A stretch of 42,478 bases of DNA from a virus: positions 1 through 42,478 of the IMG/VR virus record IMGVR_UViG_3300031918_000058. The stretch is one strand, 5' to 3'. Under the pieces are notes generated by a model. The model searched no databases and was not told the origin of the DNA. It worked only from the letters and a program-made list of their open reading frames with translations. The position numbers and the translations under genes were made by a program. Each line of letters opens with the position of its first letter. Position 1 is the first letter of the stretch. This document shows positions 12,856-21,149 of the stretch, one piece after another.

Positions 12856-13929
12856 TTATTTCTTTCTGGTTATTTTACTAATTAGTGACTTCACCCATGC
12901 GATTATTTTATCTTTATTAGCCCAAAGTTTAGTAACTTGAGTTAAAATAAACGCTTTAAAAGCAATAAGTGTGTCATTGGTAGGTTGTGAAAGTTTTGGA
13001 TTATTTTCAGTAGGAACTTCAGGTTCAGTTACAGGCGGTTCAACAGTCGTTGGGACTTCCTGTGTTCCGAAGTAAATCACTTCATCTACTGGTTGTACAG
13101 TTATATCACTGATAACTTCACGTCCTGTTTCATTGCCATCCGTATATGTAATACGAGTAATAACAGTGTGAGAGCCTTCAGTACCAGATTGTACTTGCTG
13201 TTCCCATCCTACAGGCTTGTCTGATTCAGGGTTACGAACCACCGTGAATGGCAAGACATCAACTGTCTGTTCATCCTTAGTAGTTATAACAGGAGCAGGA
13301 GGTTGTACTGGGGGAGTTCCACCACCAGCATAGCGTCCCCATGCTTCACGACTCATGTAAGCTACGTTACGGTCAAGTGTACCAGCAGAACTAGTATATT
13401 GCCATAGTGCAGCGAATCCCCAAGGACTCGTATCGTAAGGCATTTCGCCTTCAGCTGGAGTAGGTGGGTTAGTTACATTGTATCGGTTAGGGTATCCAGC
13501 AATCCAAAGACCGAAATCTTCGTTTACTACTGGTTGCCAGTTTGCACGGCTAAGTGTAGATGCACTCATATAGATAAGTGGCTTCACACCAGTGCGGTCA
13601 CGAACCCTTCGTAGCCAAGTGATAGCCCAGCTTACGTCAGCTAAGTTACCAGCTTCCCAGTCAAGTACTAGAATAGCTTCTTTTGCTTGCCAATATCCTG
13701 CAGTATTATCTACAAAGAAGTCAGCTTCAGCGATAGCACCACCCAGGTCAGGACGAGCGAAGTCGTATATGCCCAGGAGTTTGCCTTTTGATTTTGCGTA
13801 TTGGTATTTAGTATCACAAGTAGGGTCTACATATCCGACACCCTCAGTAGCTTTGACTATTACGAAGTCTTGCCCGAGGTCTACGGCAGATGTATTTTGC
13901 CACTTGCTTATATCTATGCCTTTAAGCAT
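12856..13929 (-). CDS. GH25 muramidase endolysin
   Basis: A 357-residue lysozyme. The GH25 domain spans about residues 1-200: GIDISKWQN, FVIVKATEGVGYVDP and ILVLDWEAGN (catalytic Asp/Glu pair), then PLIYMSAS and ALWQYTS. A Pro-rich linker and a beta-rich segment of about 90 residues (possible wall binding) follow. The end is a basic amphipathic helix (KIIAWVKSLISKITRKK) that could contact membrane. There is no signal peptide, so export needs the holins. The start codon overlaps the stop of the upstream 44-aa membrane peptide by one base. Confidence 0.92.
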   Translation of the reverse strand: MLKGIDISKWQNTSAVDLGQDFVIVKATEGVGYVDPTCDTKYQYAKSKGKLLGIYDFARPDLGGAIAEADFFVDNTAGYWQAKEAILVLDWEAGNLADVSWAITWLRRVRDRTGVKPLIYMSASTLSRANWQPVVNEDFGLWIAGYPNRYNVTNPPTPAEGEMPYDTSPWGFAALWQYTSSAGTLDRNVAYMSREAWGRYAGGGTPPVQPPAPVITTKDEQTVDVLPFTVVRNPESDKPVGWEQQVQSGTEGSHTVITRITYTDGNETGREVISDITVQPVDEVIYFGTQEVPTTVEPPVTEPEVPTENNPKLSQPTNDTLIAFKAFILTQVTKLWANKDKIIAWVKSLISKITRKK

Positions 13930-14063
13930 TATAAGCTCCTATACCATTTGATTAGTTTCTTAGTCAATGCAGCAAACCCAAATGCGAGTAGTGTTCCGAG
14001 GAATGTACCAATCATCGCACCTGTGCTTACATACAAAAACCAGTAGAGTAGTAAATCGTTCAT
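13929..14063 (-). CDS. Small membrane protein (44 aa), lysis cassette
   Basis: ATG at 14063, preceded on the minus strand by AAAGGAG. The product has one to two hydrophobic segments (LLLYWFLYVSTGAMIGTF, then LLAFGFAALT) and a basic C-terminus. It is located between two other membrane proteins and the endolysin, so an antiholin or spanin-like accessory role is plausible. Confidence 0.6.
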   Translation of the reverse strand: MNDLLLYWFLYVSTGAMIGTFLGTLLAFGFAALTKKLIKWYRSL

Positions 14064-14082
14064 CTTTCTTATTCTCCTTTTA

Positions 14083-14454
14083 TTAGTGAATCAATATGTT
14101 GTTGAAAGCATACGCAGTAAGTAGGGCTAGTATAGCACCAAATATTGCAGATAATGTATTCTGTACCCAGGTTTTCTTTTGGAGCTTCTGGACATCTTCC
14201 TTCACATCTTCGATTTCTTCATATATAGCCTTGTGTTCAGCTTGAGCCTGGTCTTTAGCAACTTCAATATCCTTGTGGGTAGCGAAGTGTGTAGATAGGT
14301 TTTCTAACTTATCACTGAGAGACTTGAATCCCTCACGGCTTGCTTTTTCTAATTCACCCACCCTGTAGGCGAGAACAGGTTGACTGTCCTCTGTACTACC
14401 GTTTAGTGGGTTAATATTAACTGTTTGTGGTTGTTGACTATTTGTTTTAGACAT
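14083..14454 (-). CDS. Coiled-coil, C-terminally anchored membrane protein (XhlA-like)
   Basis: A 123-residue protein. A polar N-terminus is followed by a coiled coil (residues about 40-95, VEDVQ-type heptads) and one C-terminal membrane helix (TLSAIFGAILALLTAYAFN). This layout matches haemolysin XhlA-type lysis accessory proteins of Gram-positive phages. The stop of the upstream virion gene and this start share one base. Confidence 0.7.
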   Translation of the reverse strand: MSKTNSQQPQTVNINPLNGSTEDSQPVLAYRVGELEKASREGFKSLSDKLENLSTHFATHKDIEVAKDQAQAEHKAIYEEIEDVKEDVQKLQKKTWVQNTLSAIFGAILALLTAYAFNNILIH

Positions 14455-17400
14455 TACTTATTCTCATATTTACTTACGTTTATCAGTTTGTCGGTTAGAT
14501 AAGAGCTTCCACTTAATTCGTTTCCACTTTGGTCATAACCTACTACAGCAGGAATATCTTGATAATCTGCGTAGTATTTCTTCAGGCTATCTTTCACTTT
14601 TGAGTTGTACTCATTAGCTAATCGAATTGCCTTATTTGTATCACCTGCATCTATAGCAGCCTTTACATTAGTAAGAGTATCCTGTCGTCCACCAGTTTGG
14701 TTTAGAGCAATAAAGAACTCTGCAGTTTTCTTCTTAGCATCTTGCGAGCCAAGTCCGTCAACTGTTTTTGTCTGTGTATCAGACAGAGTTGGGAAACCGT
14801 TTGTTACCCACTCGTGTCCAGCTTGCGTACTGTACTTACCGAATACTGCAGCCTGTAATTGACTAGTAGCATCAGTGTTCTGTAGGAACTGGATTTGACC
14901 ATTCTTATTCTTAGACACACCACTAGTGGTAGAATCTATTCCCTTAATGGTTCGTTGTGCCTGAGCACTACCAGGAATCAAGTTAGTCAAGAACTTACTT
15001 CCAACCTTAGATGCGATAGCACCACGTTGGTCGTTAGAGGCTGTTGCTACCTGATATAAACCAGGATTTTGTGCATCACCACCTACACCAAGTAAGTTGA
15101 AAATAGGAGACTGTGGCATTTGACCTTGAGTAATATCAGTTCCAAATGGAATCAATTCTTCAGGTTTCATACCAACGGCAGAACCAACAGAGTAGTAGAA
15201 TCCTGCAGTACCAGCAGCAAATCCTAGAAGGCTGTATACACCCTTAGCATTTATCTTACCGTTACTAATCAGTGAATCTTCATGTCCATGAAATAGGTTC
15301 TTAACGAAGTTAGCTTGTTGCAAGTTCCATGACTGCATCTGGAGAGCTAGTTTACCCATGTCTCCATCAAGTGCAACTGGAACGTCTAATGGTGTAAACT
15401 CGAAAGAAGTATCTCGAGCACCAGTGCGACCAGCCTTCATTGCACCACGTAATTCTTCAGGTGAAGCATTGTCTAATGTCTTACCTACACCTCTAAGGAA
15501 TGAATCCCTCTTGGCGAAGTAAGCAGTAGCACGTCCAAGTTGGTCAACATTTCGCATCATAGTCCACAATGGAACTTCAGCTTTGTCGATAGCTTGGGTT
15601 ACTTTACCGCCACCTTGGTGAGAAATATCACGGATGAAGTTCGAGAACGAAGCATCCATAACACCAGCCTGGTATAGCTCACGCCATTCAGAACTGTCTG
15701 CACGAAGCGATTTACCTGCAGCCATAATAGCGTGTGGTAAGTCTTGTGGTGGAATCTTTGCAGCAATGTTTACGAATGCCTGAGTGTTCTTCAACGCAGT
15801 TGATACAGAACCACCCATCAAACCTGCGTTTGTGAGTCGTCTGAATCCACGAATCAATCTACCACTTGCATCAGGTATAGGAATAACCTTTTGGATTACC
15901 CCATCTAGTGCAGTTTGTAGTTCTGATTTGTTTGTACCACGAAGGTTGTTGAACAGGTCAGTAACATATCGTTGCTGTGAAGCAGAGAATCCGTTAGCCT
16001 TGTCTGAAACAGTTTTTGCAATATCTTGCATAGCTGGCTCAAGGTAGACTTTACGAGCACCAAGTGTATCATATAGGTTGACAACGGACAGAAGATTCTT
16101 CTGGAAGCCAGTGTCACCAGTACGGTGTTCAAGGAATCCGTTCTTAAACTGATAAGAGGTATTAAGGTCTAAGTAACGCATTGTTGCTGGGTCTAGCCCA
16201 CTCAACTGAGCACTTAAGTTCCTTCGTACCGTAGAAGTCAAAGGATTACCCTTTGCATCTTTACCATACTTAAGCATTTGGATTGTCTGGTCTAGGGCAG
16301 TTGCCTCTTTACCAGTCTGACTTTTAATAAGGTGAGGAACATAATCAGTGATTCGACCTTCTGGGTCAATTCCTAATTTATCAGCCATCTCAGTAAAGTA
16401 TTCACGAGCATCTTTGTAAACAGTAAGTTCATTGGCACTTAGTTTATCAATGTTACCATTGTCTAGTGCGTTGAATACAGCTTCTCGAGACTTGTCAGAT
16501 TTACCAAGTAGTTCATCCCATTGGCGAACACGTAGAATCTGAGTACCACGATGTGAAGTATAGTCAAACATTGCGTTGTCAAGTTTGTCTGCAAACTGTT
16601 GTCCAGCCTCACCCCAGCTTTTAATAACATCACGAGGTATACCAAGTACACGTCCGACAATGCTAGTAGACATAGGGTTTTGCTTCATTGCAACAGTAGC
16701 TGTATCAGCGTTAGCAGCAACAGTATCAGAAGCCTTTTGAGCAACTGGGTCTGTATTTAGCTTATCAACAAACTCTTGTGGATTCTGCGATGTATCTGCA
16801 GCATGAACAAGTTCATCTGTAGCAGTAACTGAATCTGGGACTTTCGTAGGTTGCATAAACTCTGCAGTTTTAGCTTCATACATTTTAGTATGTAACTCAG
16901 CTTGGTATGCAGTATCAGCACCTGGGTCAAGTGTACGATAGATATTAGGGTTTGAATCCATCATTCTATTCGCATCCATGACAATCTGGCTTTCTTTCTG
17001 GTTAACGAAGTCGTTTATCTGTTGGTCATGTTGACGAGCAGCAGCAGTATCGTTATACATACCATCAAGATTTTGCATATTTTGGTCTAAGGTTGCAGTA
17101 AGTTCGTCAATTTTTTGCTGTTTGTAAGGAGAATCTGGCATACTGTTCAGGTTCTTAATATCAGCATTATAACTATCAACAAAGCCTAGCTTAGATTTCT
17201 CATAAGTAGCAGTGTCCATAAAGTTAGGAGCATTCAATCGAGCATCATTAGCTTGCTGTAATACTTGGTTAGCAGAATCACGGACTTGTTGAGGCAACTT
17301 AGGGTTATTAACAACGTCTAAGATGTCTGCAGGTCGTTGGTCTGGAGTATAAAGCGTATCTGGTTTCTTACCAGCAGCATAATCAGCAGCAGCCTGTTGT

Positions 17401-18938
17401 ACGTCAGCTACCTTTGGGGCAGCAGAGAGTCGTTCGTTAGCAGCAGATTGAGCAACATTTGCTTCTCTTGCGAGTGCATCTTTATATTGTGTCTGGAGTT
17501 CAGTAAACTTAGCCTTAACAGCATCAGCATTTACAGTCGTGCTTGAACCAGTACCAGTATTAACACCAGCTGCATCAGATGCAGGAGTATATTTCTGTTC
17601 TAGTTGTGCGTTTAACTGTTCATACTTATTATTTATCTTATTAGCAGCATCGGCTTTAGCAGTAGTATCAAGTGCAGTATTCTTGTCAAGTGCCTTTAAT
17701 TCAGCATCATAACTAGTAGATAGAGCAGTTTGGTCTTTAGCAAAATTAGGGTCTTTTATAGCAGCAGGTTTACTGTCTACAGTGTTCATCAAGTCAGGAG
17801 AATAGTTGCCGTTCTGTAAGTCTTGAATCTGTGCAGCAATATCCTTGCTAGAAGGTTGTCCATCACCGAGTAATTTCTGTCCAGCTGGAGGAGCATTAGG
17901 GTCTATTGGAGCACTAGGTGTTGTATTATCTACAGCATTTACTGCAGCATCAACAGGTTTACCATCTTTGCCTAGAGCTTTACGGATTAGTTTTCCACCT
18001 AAGTTTCCAACTATTCCTAGTCCAGCACCAACGGCAGCACCTTGAGTAATACCAGTACCGACATCTTGTCCATTAGCAGCAGCTTGTATACCACCGTAAG
18101 TACCATTGATAATAGCACCTTCAGCAGCAGAGCCAACTACAGTCCTACTTAAATCAGCAGCACTCTTTTTAGCGACAGCACCAGCTACAGCTTCAGTAGT
18201 TGCTTTAGCAGCAATACGTTCTGCAGCGGTTTTACTACCAGCTTTGGCAGCAGCACTAACACCTGCTTCAATGGCAGCTTTACCACCAGTTTTAACAAGT
18301 CCACCTACACCTAATGTAGCAACATCTAGGAAGTTACTAGCAGTATTAAGTGCAGCTTTCTTGGCATCAACTGCTTGAGATTCAGCAATAGTCTTATTAT
18401 TTGCGTCAGTCTTTGCAGTAGCAGCATTAGCTTTATTTTGGTCAGCACCAGCAGCTTGTCGCTGTGCATCGGTAAGACCACCACCTTGACCATTTTCGAT
18501 TGCCAACTTATTAAGTTGATTCTGTAGGTCTTTTACCTGTGGATTATCCCATGTAGCCTGGTCAGTTTTATCACCTGTGAGGGCATATAACTTATCGCTA
18601 ATTTCTTTTTGTTTTTTGCGGTAATCTTCGGTTGCTTTTAAGTTGTCGTTAGCAGCGAATGAACCTTGTATGACACGTCCTACATCACCAACACCATGAT
18701 TCCATAAGTCAGCGACAGAACTTGCTACACTACCTACAATATCAGCACTCTTTTGGAAGATGTTTTTGTTGTCTTGTTTTGTTTGTTCAGCCTGTTGTGT
18801 TTGCTGTGCATTAAAATCTGCTTCAGCTTGTGCCTTGGCTTGGTCTTGTGCGTACTTAGCCCAACGGCTAGTGTATCCACCAGATTGTGGGGCAGCACTA
18901 CCAGTTAACCAACCGTATCCTGTATCTTTACTAGCCAT
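14454..18938 (-). CDS. Very large internal virion / ejection protein (1494 aa)
   Basis: The longest gene. Residues 1-650 are Ala/Gln/Asp/Lys-rich with predicted long helices and an Ala/Gly-rich patch near residues 195-320 (AAIEAGVSAAAKAGSKTAAE). Residues about 750-1150 are globular (IPRDVIKSWGEAGQQFADKL; RITDYVPHLIKSQTGKEATA), and the C-terminus is basic. It sits downstream of the tail nozzle and fibre genes with other Gln/Ala-rich proteins. This matches internal core or ejection proteins of podoviruses that enter the host with DNA. I see no lysozyme motif. It could also carry a polyvalent-protein effector domain in the central part. Confidence 0.7.
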   Translation of the reverse strand: MASKDTGYGWLTGSAAPQSGGYTSRWAKYAQDQAKAQAEADFNAQQTQQAEQTKQDNKNIFQKSADIVGSVASSVADLWNHGVGDVGRVIQGSFAANDNLKATEDYRKKQKEISDKLYALTGDKTDQATWDNPQVKDLQNQLNKLAIENGQGGGLTDAQRQAAGADQNKANAATAKTDANNKTIAESQAVDAKKAALNTASNFLDVATLGVGGLVKTGGKAAIEAGVSAAAKAGSKTAAERIAAKATTEAVAGAVAKKSAADLSRTVVGSAAEGAIINGTYGGIQAAANGQDVGTGITQGAAVGAGLGIVGNLGGKLIRKALGKDGKPVDAAVNAVDNTTPSAPIDPNAPPAGQKLLGDGQPSSKDIAAQIQDLQNGNYSPDLMNTVDSKPAAIKDPNFAKDQTALSTSYDAELKALDKNTALDTTAKADAANKINNKYEQLNAQLEQKYTPASDAAGVNTGTGSSTTVNADAVKAKFTELQTQYKDALAREANVAQSAANERLSAAPKVADVQQAAADYAAGKKPDTLYTPDQRPADILDVVNNPKLPQQVRDSANQVLQQANDARLNAPNFMDTATYEKSKLGFVDSYNADIKNLNSMPDSPYKQQKIDELTATLDQNMQNLDGMYNDTAAARQHDQQINDFVNQKESQIVMDANRMMDSNPNIYRTLDPGADTAYQAELHTKMYEAKTAEFMQPTKVPDSVTATDELVHAADTSQNPQEFVDKLNTDPVAQKASDTVAANADTATVAMKQNPMSTSIVGRVLGIPRDVIKSWGEAGQQFADKLDNAMFDYTSHRGTQILRVRQWDELLGKSDKSREAVFNALDNGNIDKLSANELTVYKDAREYFTEMADKLGIDPEGRITDYVPHLIKSQTGKEATALDQTIQMLKYGKDAKGNPLTSTVRRNLSAQLSGLDPATMRYLDLNTSYQFKNGFLEHRTGDTGFQKNLLSVVNLYDTLGARKVYLEPAMQDIAKTVSDKANGFSASQQRYVTDLFNNLRGTNKSELQTALDGVIQKVIPIPDASGRLIRGFRRLTNAGLMGGSVSTALKNTQAFVNIAAKIPPQDLPHAIMAAGKSLRADSSEWRELYQAGVMDASFSNFIRDISHQGGGKVTQAIDKAEVPLWTMMRNVDQLGRATAYFAKRDSFLRGVGKTLDNASPEELRGAMKAGRTGARDTSFEFTPLDVPVALDGDMGKLALQMQSWNLQQANFVKNLFHGHEDSLISNGKINAKGVYSLLGFAAGTAGFYYSVGSAVGMKPEELIPFGTDITQGQMPQSPIFNLLGVGGDAQNPGLYQVATASNDQRGAIASKVGSKFLTNLIPGSAQAQRTIKGIDSTTSGVSKNKNGQIQFLQNTDATSQLQAAVFGKYSTQAGHEWVTNGFPTLSDTQTKTVDGLGSQDAKKKTAEFFIALNQTGGRQDTLTNVKAAIDAGDTNKAIRLANEYNSKVKDSLKKYYADYQDIPAVVGYDQSGNELSGSSYLTDKLINVSKYENK

Positions 18939-18947
18939 TAGTTACTC

Positions 18948-19655
18948 CTAAAACAGACCGTAATCTGATGCGTAAGTTTTATATCCTGAGTTGACGTATC
19001 CAGAGAAGGTCGAGTTGAAAGTATCAACACTACCACCACTAGCAACCCATGCTTGTCGTGCTTTCTGCCATGTAGCAGGAGCAACGTGATTATCTGAACC
19101 CTTTTTACTCTCAAGGAATGTACCAGTATTATTAGTAAGACTCTTGAGTAGTTCTGCATTCTTTGCTTGTTCAGCAGCAGCAGAGCTAGTCGCAGCAGCT
19201 TGAGAGGCACGATTTGCAGCACCTTCACGAGCCTGAGCATCAATTTGTGCTTGGCTTAAGTTCCACTGATTAACAGCCTGTGTTTGGTTGTTCTGAGTAT
19301 CAAGGGCTTTGGTACGCATATCAGTATTAAGTGCAGCAGCCTGACCAGCTAGTGTTAGCTTATCAGAGTTTTGCTTTGCTTGAGCTTGTTGTACCCCAGG
19401 CAAGTAAGTAGTAGAAAGGTAATTAGCCTGTTCGTTAGTTGGTAGCCCAGAGAAAGTATTACCCTTACCTGTAGCTTGGTCGTTTATTTGATTAAAACCC
19501 TGGGTCTTAGCAGCGTCCAGTGCAAGGCTCTGGGCTTTGTATGTGGCATCAGTGTTAGCAGATTGCTGACCGATGATAGCCTGTTGTGCTTGATAACCAG
19601 GTTGCAGACTCGCCATAATCTGGTCGAGCGTTTGCACTGTTGGAGCATTAGCCAT
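18948..19655 (-). CDS. Gln/Ala-rich internal virion protein
   Basis: A 235-residue protein, rich in Gln, Ala and Asn with a long helical region (QAREGAANRASQAAATSSAA) and a compact C-terminus (WVASGGSVDTFNSTFSGYVN). Composition and place beside the 1494-residue protein suggest a second ejection protein. It has its own consensus late promoter immediately upstream (19685-19713), so the ejection and lysis genes can be transcribed independently of the long structural transcript. Confidence 0.65.
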   Translation of the reverse strand: MANAPTVQTLDQIMASLQPGYQAQQAIIGQQSANTDATYKAQSLALDAAKTQGFNQINDQATGKGNTFSGLPTNEQANYLSTTYLPGVQQAQAKQNSDKLTLAGQAAALNTDMRTKALDTQNNQTQAVNQWNLSQAQIDAQAREGAANRASQAAATSSAAAEQAKNAELLKSLTNNTGTFLESKKGSDNHVAPATWQKARQAWVASGGSVDTFNSTFSGYVNSGYKTYASDYGLF

Positions 19656-19684
19656 TAGGTTTCCTCTTTTGTTATTCTTTGTGT

Positions 19685-19713
19685 ATTATATCACACTTTG
19701 ATTATTTTGTCAA
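19685..19713 (-). promoter_or_regulatory. Late-type promoter upstream of ejection proteins
   Basis: On the minus strand: TTGACA (19713-19708), 17-bp spacer, TATAAT (19690-19685), inside the shared 13-bp core TGTGATATAATAC. A perfect sigma-70-type consensus, about 30 bases before the next start codon, with AGAGGAAA as ribosome site. Confidence 0.92.
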
Positions 19714-19717
19714 TACC

Positions 19718-20620
19718 TTAATTGTCTATATCTACGGCTGGTATAACAGGTAATGTATAGTTGCTATGTGGGAATCTAGCCGATGAAGCACCATCAATGA
19801 ACTGATAGGTGTAACTATAGACAGAACTGTAAGTTCCAGCAGATACGGTAGTACGAGTGAAGCTGGGATTTACACCAGACAAATCATTAGTATATGGGTT
19901 TACTGTAACAGAGTCGTAGTAAACAAAACTGCCAGTAGGAGAACCACCACCACCCGAGCCACTAGGAGTAGCACGAGTTGAGTTAGCGATTTCCCAGTAG
20001 TAATAACCATCTTCAAATGCTTCGGTAGAAGGCATAATAGTAATACTACCCTTTACCCATCGAAGTATAGTTCTGATAACAAGATACTTGCCATTAATAA
20101 AATAGTTATAGTGTACATCAACTTGGTTAGTACCGTCATTATAGAAGTTCGTAGTGAAAGCAAGATTCTTTTTATTAACAGCTACACGCACGAATACTTG
20201 TGGCTTACTAGCAAATGAGAATAAACTTGCATTAGGAACTGTTAAGTTTCTCAGTGGGATACATTGGTCTGCTACATATCCAATATTTGAACTATTAATT
20301 GTGATTGAAGAACCACGCTTTATAGTGCCAGACATTAATGGAGAGTATGTGCTTCCAGAAGAAATAATCTTCCACATGTTCCAGTCAGAGTTCATAACTA
20401 GTTGGTCATCAGTAGCAGTACCGACATTAACGCCGATACCAGATACCTTAATAGAGTAAGTTTCATCTTCCTGACGACCAATGATTATGCGGTCATAACC
20501 ATTCTCATCAGTAACCACTTTCCGCCTAGACTCTCCCTCAATCTGACGGAAGTTCTGATTGATTGCGTCTATCATCACGTTTTGTGGCATTGATGTGGTT
20601 AGTTTAAGCGGAGCTGTCAT
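19718..20620 (-). CDS. Putative tail fibre / virion surface protein
   Basis: A 300-residue protein. The N-terminus (MPQNVMIDAINQNFRQIEGE) resembles virion-anchoring helices of phage fibres. Beta-rich repeats follow, and a Gly-rich hinge (GSGGGGSPTG) sits near residue 230. The Tyr/Ser-rich C-terminal domain (about 60 residues) is a candidate receptor-binding tip. No enzyme motif visible. Confidence 0.6.
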   Translation of the reverse strand: MTAPLKLTTSMPQNVMIDAINQNFRQIEGESRRKVVTDENGYDRIIIGRQEDETYSIKVSGIGVNVGTATDDQLVMNSDWNMWKIISSGSTYSPLMSGTIKRGSSITINSSNIGYVADQCIPLRNLTVPNASLFSFASKPQVFVRVAVNKKNLAFTTNFYNDGTNQVDVHYNYFINGKYLVIRTILRWVKGSITIMPSTEAFEDGYYYWEIANSTRATPSGSGGGGSPTGSFVYYDSVTVNPYTNDLSGVNPSFTRTTVSAGTYSSVYSYTYQFIDGASSARFPHSNYTLPVIPAVDIDN

Positions 20621-20621
20621 A

Positions 20622-21140
20622 TTAGAATATTACCCAGGTCTCTAATGTACCAGTTGCCTCAAATGTACCACCACCAACGTTCTTGTAAACAGGTAGTGTA
20701 GTAGGAGCAAACTTAGAGCCTTGCTCGAATACTAGACTCCATCGGTATGCGTTACCATTTGTAATATTACATGCAATCATTGCATTGTAAGAACCAGCAG
20801 GGTTAAATCCAACTGGAGCAGTATTGTCAGCTATACTAACGAATCCAATCCCACCATTACCAACTGATGGTATAGTGAAACTTCGTGCTTTCGTAGCTAG
20901 TTTAACGAGTCCAAGGTCTGTGATTAGCCAACCATTGGCATCTGTGTACTTGGTAAAACCAAGTTTGGCACTTGTTACAGCACCATCAGCAATTTTAGGA
21001 GTTGTTACAGCTCCATTTGCTAAGTTGGCAGCATCAAGGTTGCCGTTCAATAGGTCGTGGATAACGCTGAGTCGTACATTCCAAAGGTTTGCACTAGCAG
21101 AGTTTCCATCAGCCATAGGGTCATAACTTAAAAGTGGCAT
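20622..21140 (-). CDS. Tail fibre protein with LANGAVT-type repeats
   Basis: A 172-residue protein. After a short N-terminus it shows LANGAVTTPKIADGAVTSAK, the degenerate heptad-like repeat widespread in phage fibres. A beta-rich C-terminal domain follows. It starts seven bases after the nozzle stop. Probable short fibre or fibre tip. Confidence 0.72.
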   Translation of the reverse strand: MPLLSYDPMADGNSASANLWNVRLSVIHDLLNGNLDAANLANGAVTTPKIADGAVTSAKLGFTKYTDANGWLITDLGLVKLATKARSFTIPSVGNGGIGFVSIADNTAPVGFNPAGSYNAMIACNITNGNAYRWSLVFEQGSKFAPTTLPVYKNVGGGTFEATGTLETWVIF

Positions 21141-21149
21141 TATTTTCTC

